Part shown: in pieces, positions 27,543-36,411 of the stretch
How positions within the stretch are numbered: position 1 is the stretch's first letter
Layout: each line of letters starts with the position of its first letter
NCBI GenBank assembly: GCA_019745415.1
Contig: JAIETF010000030.1
Span: forward strand, 124,001 to 188,000
Source: Candidatus Obscuribacterales bacterium
GTDB taxonomy: Bacteria; Cyanobacteriota; Vampirovibrionia; Obscuribacterales; Obscuribacteraceae
DNA: 64,000 nucleotides
Direction: 5' to 3'
The notes under the pieces: generated by a model
Seen by the model: only the letters and a program-made list of their open reading frames with translations
Databases searched by the model: none
What the model was told of the DNA's origin: nothing
Program-made: the position numbers and the translations under genes

Positions 27543-29138
27543 ATGGCACGCATCGTCATTGTTGAAGACGACCAGAGTCTAGCTTATGTAATCGCCTCCT
27601 CACTGGAAGGCGATGGACACATGGTCAAGGCGTTTCATAACGGCTTGGAAGCCCAGAATTTTATCTTGGCACATCAGGCAGACATGCTCATACTCGACTG
27701 GGACCTACCGGGCTTGAGCGGCATCGAAATTTTGAGAGACTACAGAGCCTTTGGAGGTACCTGCCCGGTTTTGATGTTGACCGGTCACAACCAGGTGGAA
27801 GACAAAGAAGCCGGTTTTGAATCAGGTGCCGACGACTATCTAACCAAACCTTTTGCCGTCAAAGAACTCTTGATGAGAGTGAAAGCCCTAATTAAACGAA
27901 GCCAGACGAGCATCGGCAATGTCATGTCTCTAGGCGACATCGTCATCGACTTTGACACTACTAAAGTGATGAAAAGCGGTAAGGCTGTGAAACTAGTCAC
28001 CCGTGAATTTCAGCTTTTAGCCTACCTTGCTAAAAACAGAGAAGAAAGCATATCGGCACCGACCGAAGAAATAGTCAATAAAGTCTGGACGGCAGAAGCC
28101 GAAATGACGCCGGAAAGCTTTCAAACAGTAGCGCGCAGACTCTCTAAGAAGCTTGACCCGGACGGACGCATTTTAAGACTAGACAAAATCATTCCAGCCG
28201 GGCAGTCACTTTCACTAGGCAGCACAACAACACCCGGGCTGCAAGCAGCAGAGGACGAAGAGCTTGAACCACTCTTAGGACGAGTGCTAGATGGCAAGTA
28301 TGAAATAATTAAAGCCATCGGCGGCGGTGCCTCAGGCACGGTCTTCAAAGCCAAGCATGTGCATATGAATGTGATGGTGGCGGTGAAAGTACTAGCACCA
28401 CAGCTAAGTATGCAACCAGAATATGTGCGCCGCTTCGAAAGAGAGGCAAGAGCTTGCGCCTCGCTTAGGCACAATAACATTATCATTTTGCACGACATGG
28501 GCATGACCGAAGAAATGCAACCATATTTGGTGATGGAATTGCTGGATGGCTGCAGTCTAGCCGAATTGCTCGAGCGAAACAACAAACTACACCCACAAGA
28601 AGCAGTAGAAGTCGTCTGTCAGATTTTGCAGGGCATCGCCTGCGCCCACGCCAAAGGTCTGACCCACAGAGATCTCAAGCCAGGCAACGTAATGATGCTG
28701 CCCCAGCAAAATGGCACCTATGCAGTAAAGATCGTAGACTTTGGTTTAGCTAAATCAGCTTCGGCTGATGAGGGAATGGCAAGACTAACTCAGACCGGCG
28801 CCTTAATCGGCACGCCATCATATATGAGCCCCGAGCAGTGCAATGCCGAACCAGTGGACTTTAGAAGCGACATCTACAGCATCGGTTGTATTCTTTATGA
28901 GCTTCTTACCGGTGCACCACCTTTTGTATCAAACAATCTCATCGAAATTTTGAATCTGCATGCCAGTGAACCGCCGCCGCCACTGAAAGTAGAAGGCATT
29001 CCAGAAAATATAAGAAGCTATTTAGAGCGAGTTATTCACACTTGCCTGGCTAAGTCGAAAGACGAGCGCTTCCAAAGCAGCGATCAGATGTTAGGCGCCC
29101 TCAATGGTTTGCGACCGCAGCGCACTGCAACAAGCTGA
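27543..29138 (+). CDS. Response regulator fused to a Ser/Thr protein kinase
   Basis: The 531-residue product has a REC domain (1-120) with acidic pocket VEDD, phospho-acceptor Asp52 in LDWDLPG, and YLTKPF. An OmpR-type winged helix occupies about 130-220 (GDIVIDFDTTKV, VKLVTREFQLLAYLAK). A complete Hanks-type kinase follows (255-525): IGGGASGTVF, Lys282 in VAVKVL, HRDLKPGN with Asp377, DFGLAK with Asp399, and GTPSYMSPEQ. It could join His-Asp phosphorelay to Ser/Thr phosphorylation and possibly DNA binding. The divergent kinase pair is the obvious upstream input. No transmembrane or PASTA segment is present. Confidence 0.9.
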   Translation: MARIVIVEDDQSLAYVIASSLEGDGHMVKAFHNGLEAQNFILAHQADMLILDWDLPGLSGIEILRDYRAFGGTCPVLMLTGHNQVEDKEAGFESGADDYLTKPFAVKELLMRVKALIKRSQTSIGNVMSLGDIVIDFDTTKVMKSGKAVKLVTREFQLLAYLAKNREESISAPTEEIVNKVWTAEAEMTPESFQTVARRLSKKLDPDGRILRLDKIIPAGQSLSLGSTTTPGLQAAEDEELEPLLGRVLDGKYEIIKAIGGGASGTVFKAKHVHMNVMVAVKVLAPQLSMQPEYVRRFEREARACASLRHNNIIILHDMGMTEEMQPYLVMELLDGCSLAELLERNNKLHPQEAVEVVCQILQGIACAHAKGLTHRDLKPGNVMMLPQQNGTYAVKIVDFGLAKSASADEGMARLTQTGALIGTPSYMSPEQCNAEPVDFRSDIYSIGCILYELLTGAPPFVSNNLIEILNLHASEPPPPLKVEGIPENIRSYLERVIHTCLAKSKDERFQSSDQMLGALNGLRPQRTATS

Positions 29139-29312
29139 TTATTCATAGACCGCTAGATAAAAGTTCTAGCTTGTACGCCAAACTCACGCGAAACTAAGGC
29201 TTAGTCCTCAAATTGCCGCAGCAACTGAGAAGAAAAGAACCTACCATAGCCCTCTCCTAAAACTGCTTGCAGAAAAGTCAACCAGTTAGTCAACCTGCCT
29301 TGGAGAACTAAA

Positions 29313-30422
29313 GTGGCTTCTTCCAGACTTACTAAAATCAGCCTCTGCCTCGGTTTGCTCTTTCTGCAAGTCAACACGGCAGAAGCTCGCCCGCAAGAAC
29401 AGTCTGAATGGCCAAAACTAATTGGCAAATCGACGCCGGAATGCAAACAAGTACTGGCAGCAGCGAGAATGCTTTTCAATGGCGATTCGGCTGAACTACT
29501 TTCAAACTTAAAGCCACTGACCAACTCCAAGACAGGCGCGCTGCTGGCTCTATCAGGCAGGGCCGCCTTTGTAGAAGGCTCAGGCGAAAACGAAACTTGG
29601 TTCGACCCCAAGTACATAAAGACCGATCGACCAGCAAGCGAAAATCCATCTCAATTTGAACAAAAGGATATTCAGAACGGAAGCCGCTTTTTAGTGACCA
29701 GCCAGGAGCATAGTTGGCGAGGCTATGTATACAGTCTCTACTGTGCAAATGCCCAAATACCTACTGACAAAATCGACTTAGCCACAGGACAAGAAGAACT
29801 TAAGAAAACTGACGACGGCTATATTATCTATCAAGCCTTATGGCACCAACCTCTGCTATTTCGAAACGCCAAAACGAAGAAAATAGTAGCGGTAAACACC
29901 CAGGCCGACTGGCTAAAGTCAGCAGGAGAAAGAAAAAACCAAGTCATCTTCGACTGGAAAATATACGAAGCAACTGGACCCGGGCAAGTCAAAGAGATCG
30001 GCACCATCAAGTTTGCCTCGAAGGGAGACGCATTTCAAATCCTCCCCAAAGGACCCCTTCGCAAAATGGGCATGCTTTTGGATGAAATTATCGGCGTGCC
30101 ATCAGGCAACGAAGGTACACTGCAATCTACTCTTCATCAACACGGAAACGCACAGCTCGCCTTGGCAAACTTGATATTGCGCCCCTGGGGCTTAGGCAAA
30201 CCCGACAACACTAGAAAGGAAGTAGATCAAGGCTTGAAGAGCTGGAGCAAAGGTAGCCCTATCTACAGAAAGCAGTTTGAAGAACTCAAAAGCCTGTACC
30301 CTCAAGCACTGGATGCACTGAGCGTACACTATCAGAAAGCTTTCAAGTTAAACCAAAAGGAAGCACGCTCTCTGGCAACCAAATATCTTGACATTGCATT
30401 CAGAAAGTGCTTTCGTTTTTAG
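29313..30422 (+). CDS. Exported protein of unknown function
   Basis: The 369-residue product has a clear signal peptide (SRLTKISLCLGLLFLQVNTAEA). The mature part is alpha/beta, with strands such as FLVTSQEHSWRGYVYSLYC and VAVNTQADWLK. A helical C-terminus has TPR-like texture: HGNAQLALANLILRPWG and ALSVHYQKAFKLNQKEARSL. No catalytic motif was recognised. It is separated from the upstream hybrid kinase by 174 bp, which contain a weak 6-bp hairpin (29152-29170). Confidence 0.65.
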   Translation: MASSRLTKISLCLGLLFLQVNTAEARPQEQSEWPKLIGKSTPECKQVLAAARMLFNGDSAELLSNLKPLTNSKTGALLALSGRAAFVEGSGENETWFDPKYIKTDRPASENPSQFEQKDIQNGSRFLVTSQEHSWRGYVYSLYCANAQIPTDKIDLATGQEELKKTDDGYIIYQALWHQPLLFRNAKTKKIVAVNTQADWLKSAGERKNQVIFDWKIYEATGPGQVKEIGTIKFASKGDAFQILPKGPLRKMGMLLDEIIGVPSGNEGTLQSTLHQHGNAQLALANLILRPWGLGKPDNTRKEVDQGLKSWSKGSPIYRKQFEELKSLYPQALDALSVHYQKAFKLNQKEARSLATKYLDIAFRKCFRF

Positions 30423-30489
30423 AAATTTACAAAGATGAAATCTCTCTCGACAGTTAAGCAGCTATCCTCGACAAACAGCCAGGAAGCAA

Positions 30490-31083
30490 TCAAGGCGAGA
30501 AGGACAGCCCTTTACTTGTTCTGAGCCGACGCATCAGCTCTATCTGCTCATCAAAGAAAAGCGCTGAAACCTCATCGCACTCAAATACCGCCTTGAGCTG
30601 ATTAACTACTAAATGAGAACTCATTCCTCTCACTCTTGCCAGCTTTCTCAGCGCCACTGAATAACCAGCTTCATAGTAAATTGAGTCAGCACTGCTTCCG
30701 GCAGGGTTAGAGGTTCGATTTTTTGTTCTGCACTCAGCCGCAAATAAGCCCAATTGCTCAGGGGTTACTAAAGTCTGAACCACAGGAGCGACCAGCGTTT
30801 CACAACGACTGGCAGTGAGAATCTGGTCAGATAACTTGCCGTAACTATTCAATTCGCCGTCGAAAGACCTAGCACGCTTAGAGGTGATTACCTCAGCCAG
30901 TCTACGCATAGCAAGAGCCACGGCGCCTTTTGTTCGCTCATTGGCATCATAAAGAGAAGCATCGGTCACAGAGGCGCCTTTATCTGCACACTTCTTCTCT
31001 TCCACAGCCAAAGCGACATTAGAAACACAACTAAAATCGAAAGCAAGAAGAGCTATGCAAGTCAGGATAGTCTTTGATCTCAT
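30490..31083 (-). CDS. Exported small protein of unknown function
   Basis: The 197-residue product starts MRSKTILTCIALLAFDFSC and has a Sec signal sequence ending near ALA. A cysteine in the hydrophobic core does not make a clear lipobox. The mature part is helical with several Arg/Leu-rich helices (AVALAMRRLAEVITSKRARS, VALRKLARVRGM) and four Cys residues that could form disulfides. No family was recognised. It is convergent with the gene at 29313. Confidence 0.6.
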   Translation of the reverse strand: MRSKTILTCIALLAFDFSCVSNVALAVEEKKCADKGASVTDASLYDANERTKGAVALAMRRLAEVITSKRARSFDGELNSYGKLSDQILTASRCETLVAPVVQTLVTPEQLGLFAAECRTKNRTSNPAGSSADSIYYEAGYSVALRKLARVRGMSSHLVVNQLKAVFECDEVSALFFDEQIELMRRLRTSKGLSFSP

Positions 31084-31371
31084 AAGTTTGATAGCCCTCA
31101 GAATTGCAGAAAAACATCAATCAAGCCTGTTCTCAACATAGTGCGAGTAAAACATGGCGAACTTATGTTCAGCAGATTAAACTTGGCTAGATACGGTTTT
31201 TGGACTAAGTTTCGCACTAGGTTCAGAGCAGAAGCAGCAAGGAGATGGTGCCCACGGGTACTAGTTTCGAGCCCCAATAACTGCTTAGACTGCAGAAACT
31301 CTCCAGTGAGATAAAGAGCCTGTGCTTTGAAAACCGCGGCAGGCCAAACAGTGGCAAGAGAAAGCCTCGTT

Positions 31372-32490
31372 TCAAGGATGCAACTTCTTAGACTTCTTCA
31401 AATTGCGATAATCTTCAGGTGTAGCCGGTCTCCCCTTCTCCACCAGAATAGAAACGAAGTTCTGCATAAACTCACTCAATGCCATTGTAAAGACGCCATT
31501 TTTCATGACCTGATTAGCAGGCTTATAAAACTTCGAGCTACCCCATGGATTCCATATAGTTATGGTATCGACAGCAGGATCATAATTCAAAACTGTCAGG
31601 CAATGAGTCGGCGTGCCGGTATTGACGACACGCTTATTTTGCATAGCTTCCACCAGCTGCGCTCTAATCTCGCTAATATCGGTTGCAGAAGTAGGATAAC
31701 GCACACAAGCATTACCAGTAACAAACATAATGGCGCCACCACCTGAGCCACCATGAATAACAGAATCAACCACTTCGGTATGGGTTCGCTTCCGGTCTCG
31801 ATAAACACCCCAGGCTTTCTCTATAACGTGCAGCCAATAACCATCTTGCGCATCGTCTGTATAGCTGGCAATCTCGCAGTCGGTAGGCGGTGCAACAGTA
31901 ATTGGTTCGTGCTGGGGAAAATTAACAGTGTAGGAGCCATCTCTATTTGGCACAATTAATGCCGCCAGACGCTGCGGGTCATGATAAGCGAGTCCAGCCA
32001 CAGTGGAAAGCAAATAGCAATCGCCTGTATTGCCCTGCTTGATACCATCAATATGAGGTATTGTTCGAGCAAAGAGCACAGGCGGATCACCAGATATACG
32101 CTTCAACAAACGAACATAGAGAGATACCAGATCTTTATGTTGCTTACTTAGCGCACCGTCCTGCTCGACCGGGCTCAAGTCATTAATCCTAAACGGCTGA
32201 AGATGACTATGGCTGCGACGATAGACCTTAATGGCAGAGAGCGCCGCTGCCGACTTCCCCCTAATAGACGGGTCTTGAATACAAGAGTCTATCTCGTTGT
32301 CTTCTAATAGGCCATCTTTATCAAAATCCCAATTGTTGAAACCAGCTTCTAGCTCTTGCTTAAACGAAGAAACATCATCGACACCGTCATGCATGGTCAC
32401 CTGATTGTCGGCAAAAGCCTTAGAAGAAATCGGCTGCACCATAGCTGAGGCAGCCAACGCAGCTAAACATGCCACTAACTTAGATTTCAT
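31372..32490 (-). CDS. Exported calpain-like cysteine protease with an EF-hand
   Basis: Starting at the ATG at 32490, the 372-residue product has a signal peptide (MKSKLVACLAALAASAM ending AFA). An EF-hand loop DFDKDGLLEDNE (residues 55-66) matches the calcium-binding consensus at every ligand position. A C2-family core follows, with Cys158 in QGNTGDCYLLS, His296 in GTPTHCLTVLNYD and Asn314 in IWNPWG. This is the complete calpain triad, so calcium-dependent proteolysis outside the cytoplasm is likely. The frame opens upstream at 32541, but the signal peptide favours 32490. No propeptide or C2-like domain was seen. Confidence 0.85.
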   Translation of the reverse strand: MKSKLVACLAALAASAMVQPISSKAFADNQVTMHDGVDDVSSFKQELEAGFNNWDFDKDGLLEDNEIDSCIQDPSIRGKSAAALSAIKVYRRSHSHLQPFRINDLSPVEQDGALSKQHKDLVSLYVRLLKRISGDPPVLFARTIPHIDGIKQGNTGDCYLLSTVAGLAYHDPQRLAALIVPNRDGSYTVNFPQHEPITVAPPTDCEIASYTDDAQDGYWLHVIEKAWGVYRDRKRTHTEVVDSVIHGGSGGGAIMFVTGNACVRYPTSATDISEIRAQLVEAMQNKRVVNTGTPTHCLTVLNYDPAVDTITIWNPWGSSKFYKPANQVMKNGVFTMALSEFMQNFVSILVEKGRPATPEDYRNLKKSKKLHP

Positions 32491-32727
32491 GATCTGTCCC
32501 GCCACCACTGCCCAGACTGCACTTGCTAAATCATAGAACAACTAGTAAAAAAAGGACTAGGAAACCAGAATTTTTAAGCGTCCTTGCCTTAAGCGCCGAA
32601 CGGTCACAGTTCAACAGTCAACCTCATTGCCTAAATTGGGGATTTCACACCAACCTCGTCTAAAACAAACTAAGAAACAAGCCAAACCGGCTTCACCAAA
32701 CCTAATCCCTCGTATAGGTAACTCAAA

Positions 32728-33975
32728 TTGAAATGGCATACCGCTAGTTTTGGCACCACTGACGACCTGTTGACAAAAAAGGCGATGGAAGAGCGAATTG
32801 CTAAGTTCTGGCAAGAGTTCGCGAAACAGTCTAAAACAATTGCCGAAGCTTTTCGTGTGAATAAAGGGCAAGAACTAGAATCGCGGCTTAACTACATATT
32901 GAAACCTGTACACCAAGAACTTCTATGGGAAGTAAGCCTTGATCCCCAACCATCTTCTAAACTCTTAGTATTGGCGATAACTTCTGGTGATGACCTGAGA
33001 CTAAGACCAATAAGCAACGCCATAATCGAAGCGGCGCCGGACATTGAAGGCTGGCAATTCACAAAATACAAGCCACCGCTAAAAGAAGGACTAGACTATA
33101 GACTCTCGCTGGTAGAGCGGAACTATACCAATGCGACCTGCAAGATCACTGAAAATTCTTACGGCTGCTTCGATGTTACTGTACGGTCCCAAAACTTTAA
33201 AGAGGCAAATAACACTCAAGACTGGAATGATGCCTTCTTGCTTTGCCCGCATGTATTTGGCGAAGAACTGTTTGAAGTTTGGATAGACTGGGTTTTCACA
33301 GAGCCCGAACCGATAAAGAAGCGCTCGACTCCAATCCTTAGTCTACCGTGGCGACAAAAGCGAAAACAAGAAGCGACAGAGAATCAAGAGAATCAGGACT
33401 TCTATCCGCTCAGCAGCGCACCAGCTATTCTAGCGAAAGCTGTCACGGACAAAATCGAAAAACTACCTGTTGAACGCTGTTGGGAACGGATATACGAGTC
33501 GGTAGCGGTGCTCTCATCTGAGAAATCGGATCGAAAAGATCGCTTAAGTTTCACAACTCCTCATCCCGAGGTAATTGAGGCTTACGAGAGACGTTACTGC
33601 TTTAATTCGGCAACTTTCAGCAGATACAATGAAGTGTTTGCCTACCTAAAGCTGGCAGGAAGCTTTGTAGACAAAGAAACGCTTATCAAGCGCCACGAAC
33701 TAGAAGACGAATTAGACGAACAGTTAAGAGCTCAGCAAGCTGGCTGTCTGCTTGGCGGCGGCATCGGCTTTGAGGACGACAATGGTGTCAGCTTTATTGA
33801 CTTTCTTATTAGTGACCTGCCCAAAGCAGTAGAGATTATGCGCAGAGAATGCAAAAGAATAGCACTCCCACCCACTAGCTGGCTGCTTTTCCTTGACAGT
33901 TACTGGGCTGACGAATGGGTAGGAATGGACGAGCACTCGCCACCACCGCCGCCACGAGAGAAGAAAAAATGGTGA
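32728..33975 (+). CDS. Uncharacterised cytoplasmic protein
   Basis: The 415-residue product is not recognised. It is rich in Glu/Lys/Trp, with no signal peptide or membrane helix. The N-terminal part (KKAMEERIAKFWQEFAKQS ... LLWEVSLDPQPSSKLLVLAI) is alpha/beta. The C-terminal part carries GFEDDNGVSFIDFLISDLPKA followed by PPTSWLLFLDSYWADEW. It ends with a Pro run and a Lys-rich tail. The frame starts at TTG 32728 with AGGTAA upstream; an ATG at codon 20 is an alternative. It is divergent from the calpain-like gene. Confidence 0.6.
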   Translation: MKWHTASFGTTDDLLTKKAMEERIAKFWQEFAKQSKTIAEAFRVNKGQELESRLNYILKPVHQELLWEVSLDPQPSSKLLVLAITSGDDLRLRPISNAIIEAAPDIEGWQFTKYKPPLKEGLDYRLSLVERNYTNATCKITENSYGCFDVTVRSQNFKEANNTQDWNDAFLLCPHVFGEELFEVWIDWVFTEPEPIKKRSTPILSLPWRQKRKQEATENQENQDFYPLSSAPAILAKAVTDKIEKLPVERCWERIYESVAVLSSEKSDRKDRLSFTTPHPEVIEAYERRYCFNSATFSRYNEVFAYLKLAGSFVDKETLIKRHELEDELDEQLRAQQAGCLLGGGIGFEDDNGVSFIDFLISDLPKAVEIMRRECKRIALPPTSWLLFLDSYWADEWVGMDEHSPPPPPREKKKW

Positions 33976-34010
33976 TGCACTGCACGTTTTTTGAGTTCAT
34001 GCTCACAAAT

Positions 34011-34547
34011 CTATTCTCTTAACTCGTGCTGCATTAAGACCTCACCGGCTTTAATATCAAATTTGCAGGTCTGACCGGCAGCCTGAGAAGTCTCGAACAA
34101 AGCATCCATTGGAATGGTTTCGATCTCGGTGTCAATCTTTTTGCACTCAGTGCCATCCAATTTCTGCCCGGCACTCAGATCTCTTGCCGCAACCACAATC
34201 GGGGCGGGATTCTTCAATGCACCACCTTGGTTTACCTGAAGGCGCTTCAAATCTGCATCAGTGAGAACAATGCCAATGTCTCGCATCGATAAAATCATTC
34301 CTGACTTCAAGTCTTCAGCAGTTTTCTTGCCGACTGCGACTTTCTTGACCACGGCATCAGGAGGAATCGCTGCTAGCGGGACCTTCTCTATTTCGAGGTC
34401 CCTCTCGGTAATCGTCTCACCCTTCTTGATGTCTTGAAAGACATAAACAACCTCGCCCTGCTGGGCACTCACCGCCTGAGACTGAGAGCATCCAGCTAAG
34501 ATTGGCATAAAAGAAACAGCAAACAAAGTAAAAACCATGTTCTTCAT
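34011..34547 (-). CDS. Lipoprotein with two SAF domains
   Basis: The 178-residue product has a lipoprotein signal with lipobox LAGC (Cys20). Two SAF-like units follow: VVYVFQDIKKGETITERDLE (about 33-100) and IVVAARDLSAGQKLDGTECK (about 115-178). Each has the 'ar.i..Ge.i...dl' pattern seen in CpaB/FlgA-type and antifreeze-like domains. In pilus and flagellar systems SAF domains bind glycan or assist periplasmic assembly. No pilus gene is nearby, so the role is open. A small membrane protein gene lies just upstream. Confidence 0.75.
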   Translation of the reverse strand: MKNMVFTLFAVSFMPILAGCSQSQAVSAQQGEVVYVFQDIKKGETITERDLEIEKVPLAAIPPDAVVKKVAVGKKTAEDLKSGMILSMRDIGIVLTDADLKRLQVNQGGALKNPAPIVVAARDLSAGQKLDGTECKKIDTEIETIPMDALFETSQAAGQTCKFDIKAGEVLMQHELRE

Positions 34548-34577
34548 AGTGAAAAATCCTTCGTATAGTAAGTATGT

Positions 34578-34766
34578 TCAAGCTCTGCGCCTGAGGTAAT
34601 GTATCAATGAAATCGTTCCGAACACCAAGATTGCCATTGTACGGCTTTCTTGCCGAGACAAACCCGAGTTGAAAACCAGCAGAGCCAATGCGGCACCGAA
34701 ATAAAGTAAAGGCATAGTGCAAAAAACCATAGGAAACAGGGAGCAGGGAATGATAATAAGCCCCAC
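34578..34766 (-). CDS. Possible small two-helix membrane protein
   Basis: The frame encodes up to 62 residues with two hydrophobic helices (MPLLYFGAALALLVFNSG and TMAILVFGTISLIHYL) and a basic RRRA end, the composition of a small inner-membrane protein. It ends 30 bp before the SAF lipoprotein start. The longest start is a GTG and internal ATGs exist, but none has a convincing Shine-Dalgarno, so this is tentative. Confidence 0.3.
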   Translation of the reverse strand: MGLIIIPCSLFPMVFCTMPLLYFGAALALLVFNSGLSRQESRTMAILVFGTISLIHYLRRRA

Positions 34767-34961
34767 TTGACAACAGGGGCGTAATATTCATCTGTTCTTA
34801 AGCAAGCCTAAAATTAGAAATTTGGGCAAAAACTAGTCACTAGAAATAAGCGCAACGTAATACTTATTGAGCGCAGCCCATCCCATTAGCTACCTAGATG
34901 TTTCGATCTCAATCAATGGCATCAAGCCTGTCATCATTTTCATGTGACTAAACCAACAAAA

Positions 34962-34987
34962 CAAAGCAGATTGAAGTTTCTGCTTTG
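34962..34987. other. Isolated hairpin in a gene-poor gap
   Basis: CAAAGCAGA (34962-34970) and TCTGCTTTG (34979-34987) form a perfect 9-bp stem with an eight-base loop. Read leftward it is followed by TTTTGTT, as in an intrinsic terminator. It lies in the 34767-35222 gap, where no protein-coding gene was recognised, so it may end an unannotated small transcript. Confidence 0.4.
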
Positions 34988-35222
34988 CTTAATCCAACTA
35001 TAGTAGACAGATTGGAGCTGATTCTGGAAAATACGCCAGTAGCGATTGACAACCAAACCGCAGTACTCCTAAAAATGGCTGCTGGAAAGAGGTAAGGTAC
35101 ATGGTCAAATTCCAAACAAAAACGGGCTCAAAATTGAGATTCTTGAGTCGCCTTAGCCGCGCCAATTGAAACCCGAAAAACACTTTAGTTCTTGCAGCAA
35201 CCAAACCAAATACACTTAGTTT

Positions 35223-36233
35223 ATGAAGACACCATATAAGCCACCAACTATTGCCACGCAAACAACACCAGCGAGCTCACGCAGAGTAACAAAATCGGGG
35301 AAAAGAGTACTTCTGGCATTATTATGCCTATTCATACAGCCGAGCGAGAGAGTTTCAGCGGAAGAGCCTCAACCAGCAAACTGGCGCCAACGGCTATCAC
35401 GAGTTCATAAACGGCATCGCAACTCGAACAACTCGAACGCGCAAGTACCTTCACAAGCTAGAATGGCAAACATTGCCGGCTTGAAAGTAGCAATTTGGAG
35501 CCCCCAATACGAACATGGGGCAGCACCACTAGTGGTGTTTTCTCACGGCTATTCCGGCATCAATATTCAGAGCGAGCCGCTAATGAAAGCCATGGCTAAT
35601 GCGGGCTATCTAGTGCTCGCGCCTAACCACAAAGATGCCTTTACCAATCGCGGTAATCTTGGCAAATTGCAGGCACCACTAAGCAAACCTGGAGAATGGA
35701 GCGAAAAGGCCTTTAAAAATCGAGGCGAGGACATAAAGAAACTCCTTCTAGCATTGCAGAGTGATCCAACATGGAAGAACAAAGTAGATTGGTCTAGAAT
35801 CGCCTTGGTCGGTCATTCTTTAGGAGGATACACAGTACTGGCTCTTGCCGGCGCATGGCCGAGCTGGAGAATGCAAGACCCTCGACCTAGAGCCGTGTTG
35901 GCTCTCTCACCCTACTCTCATCCGTTCAATCTAAAGGGCGACATTTCAGGGCTCGATCTTCCTGTCATGTACCAAACTGGAACCACTGACTTAGGTGTAG
36001 CCCCCTTCCTCAAAGGCGCAACGGGTACCTTTGCCAAGACTTCTTCACCAGCCTATTTAGTCGAAATAGCCGGTGCCAATCACTTTTCCTGGACCAATCT
36101 CAATAAGCAAAAATGGAAAGAAGATCTAATCAATCACTACAGTGTTAGTTTCTTGAACAAGTTCGTTAAAGATGATCCTACAGCCAAGCCAGAGGACAAG
36201 CTAAAGGGTGTCAGTGTGCTAATGATCAAGTAA
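35223..36233 (+). CDS. Exported alpha/beta hydrolase
   Basis: The 336-residue product has an N-terminal hydrophobic segment (about 30-45, VLLALLCLFIQ) ending VSAEE. The alpha/beta hydrolase core shows VVFSHGYSG as the oxyanion strand-loop, NAGYLVLAPNHKDAF, and the nucleophile elbow GHSLGGYTVLALAG with Ser. A late GANHFSW supplies the catalytic His. It resembles the dienelactone hydrolase/platelet-activating factor acetylhydrolase-type lipases of the periplasm. Substrate not evident. It is convergent with the giant gene. Confidence 0.85.
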   Translation: MKTPYKPPTIATQTTPASSRRVTKSGKRVLLALLCLFIQPSERVSAEEPQPANWRQRLSRVHKRHRNSNNSNAQVPSQARMANIAGLKVAIWSPQYEHGAAPLVVFSHGYSGINIQSEPLMKAMANAGYLVLAPNHKDAFTNRGNLGKLQAPLSKPGEWSEKAFKNRGEDIKKLLLALQSDPTWKNKVDWSRIALVGHSLGGYTVLALAGAWPSWRMQDPRPRAVLALSPYSHPFNLKGDISGLDLPVMYQTGTTDLGVAPFLKGATGTFAKTSSPAYLVEIAGANHFSWTNLNKQKWKEDLINHYSVSFLNKFVKDDPTAKPEDKLKGVSVLMIK

Positions 36234-36359
36234 TGAAAACAAAACTGTAATTCTTTTGCTTACAAGCAAGGATTTTACGACCTGCTAAAACTCGAACTGC
36301 ATAAATCATAGTCTCGCTGATACTGCTTAGACACCCTAGTTAATGAAAGAATACTGATC

Positions 36360-36381
36360 TTGGTCTCAAAATAGAGACCAA
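36360..36381. terminator. Hairpin between convergent genes
   Basis: TTGGTCTC (36360-36367), loop AAAATA, GAGACCAA (36374-36381): a perfect 8-bp stem. It lies midway between the hydrolase and giant-protein stops. The T-tract is poor (TCTTAG), so a role as a bidirectional terminator is only likely by position. Confidence 0.4.
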
Positions 36382-36411
36382 TCTTAGGAAGCATCATCCG
36401 CAAACTCAAAC

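Noticed and set aside
31240-31300. A TTCGAGCCCC stretch resembling a tRNA T-arm
   Set aside because: The flanking bases do not pair as a T-stem and no acceptor, D or anticodon arms could be placed around it.
34417-34791. A 124-codon minus-strand open frame overlapping the SAF lipoprotein start
   Set aside because: It overlaps the better supported lipoprotein gene and lacks a coherent domain or start signal.
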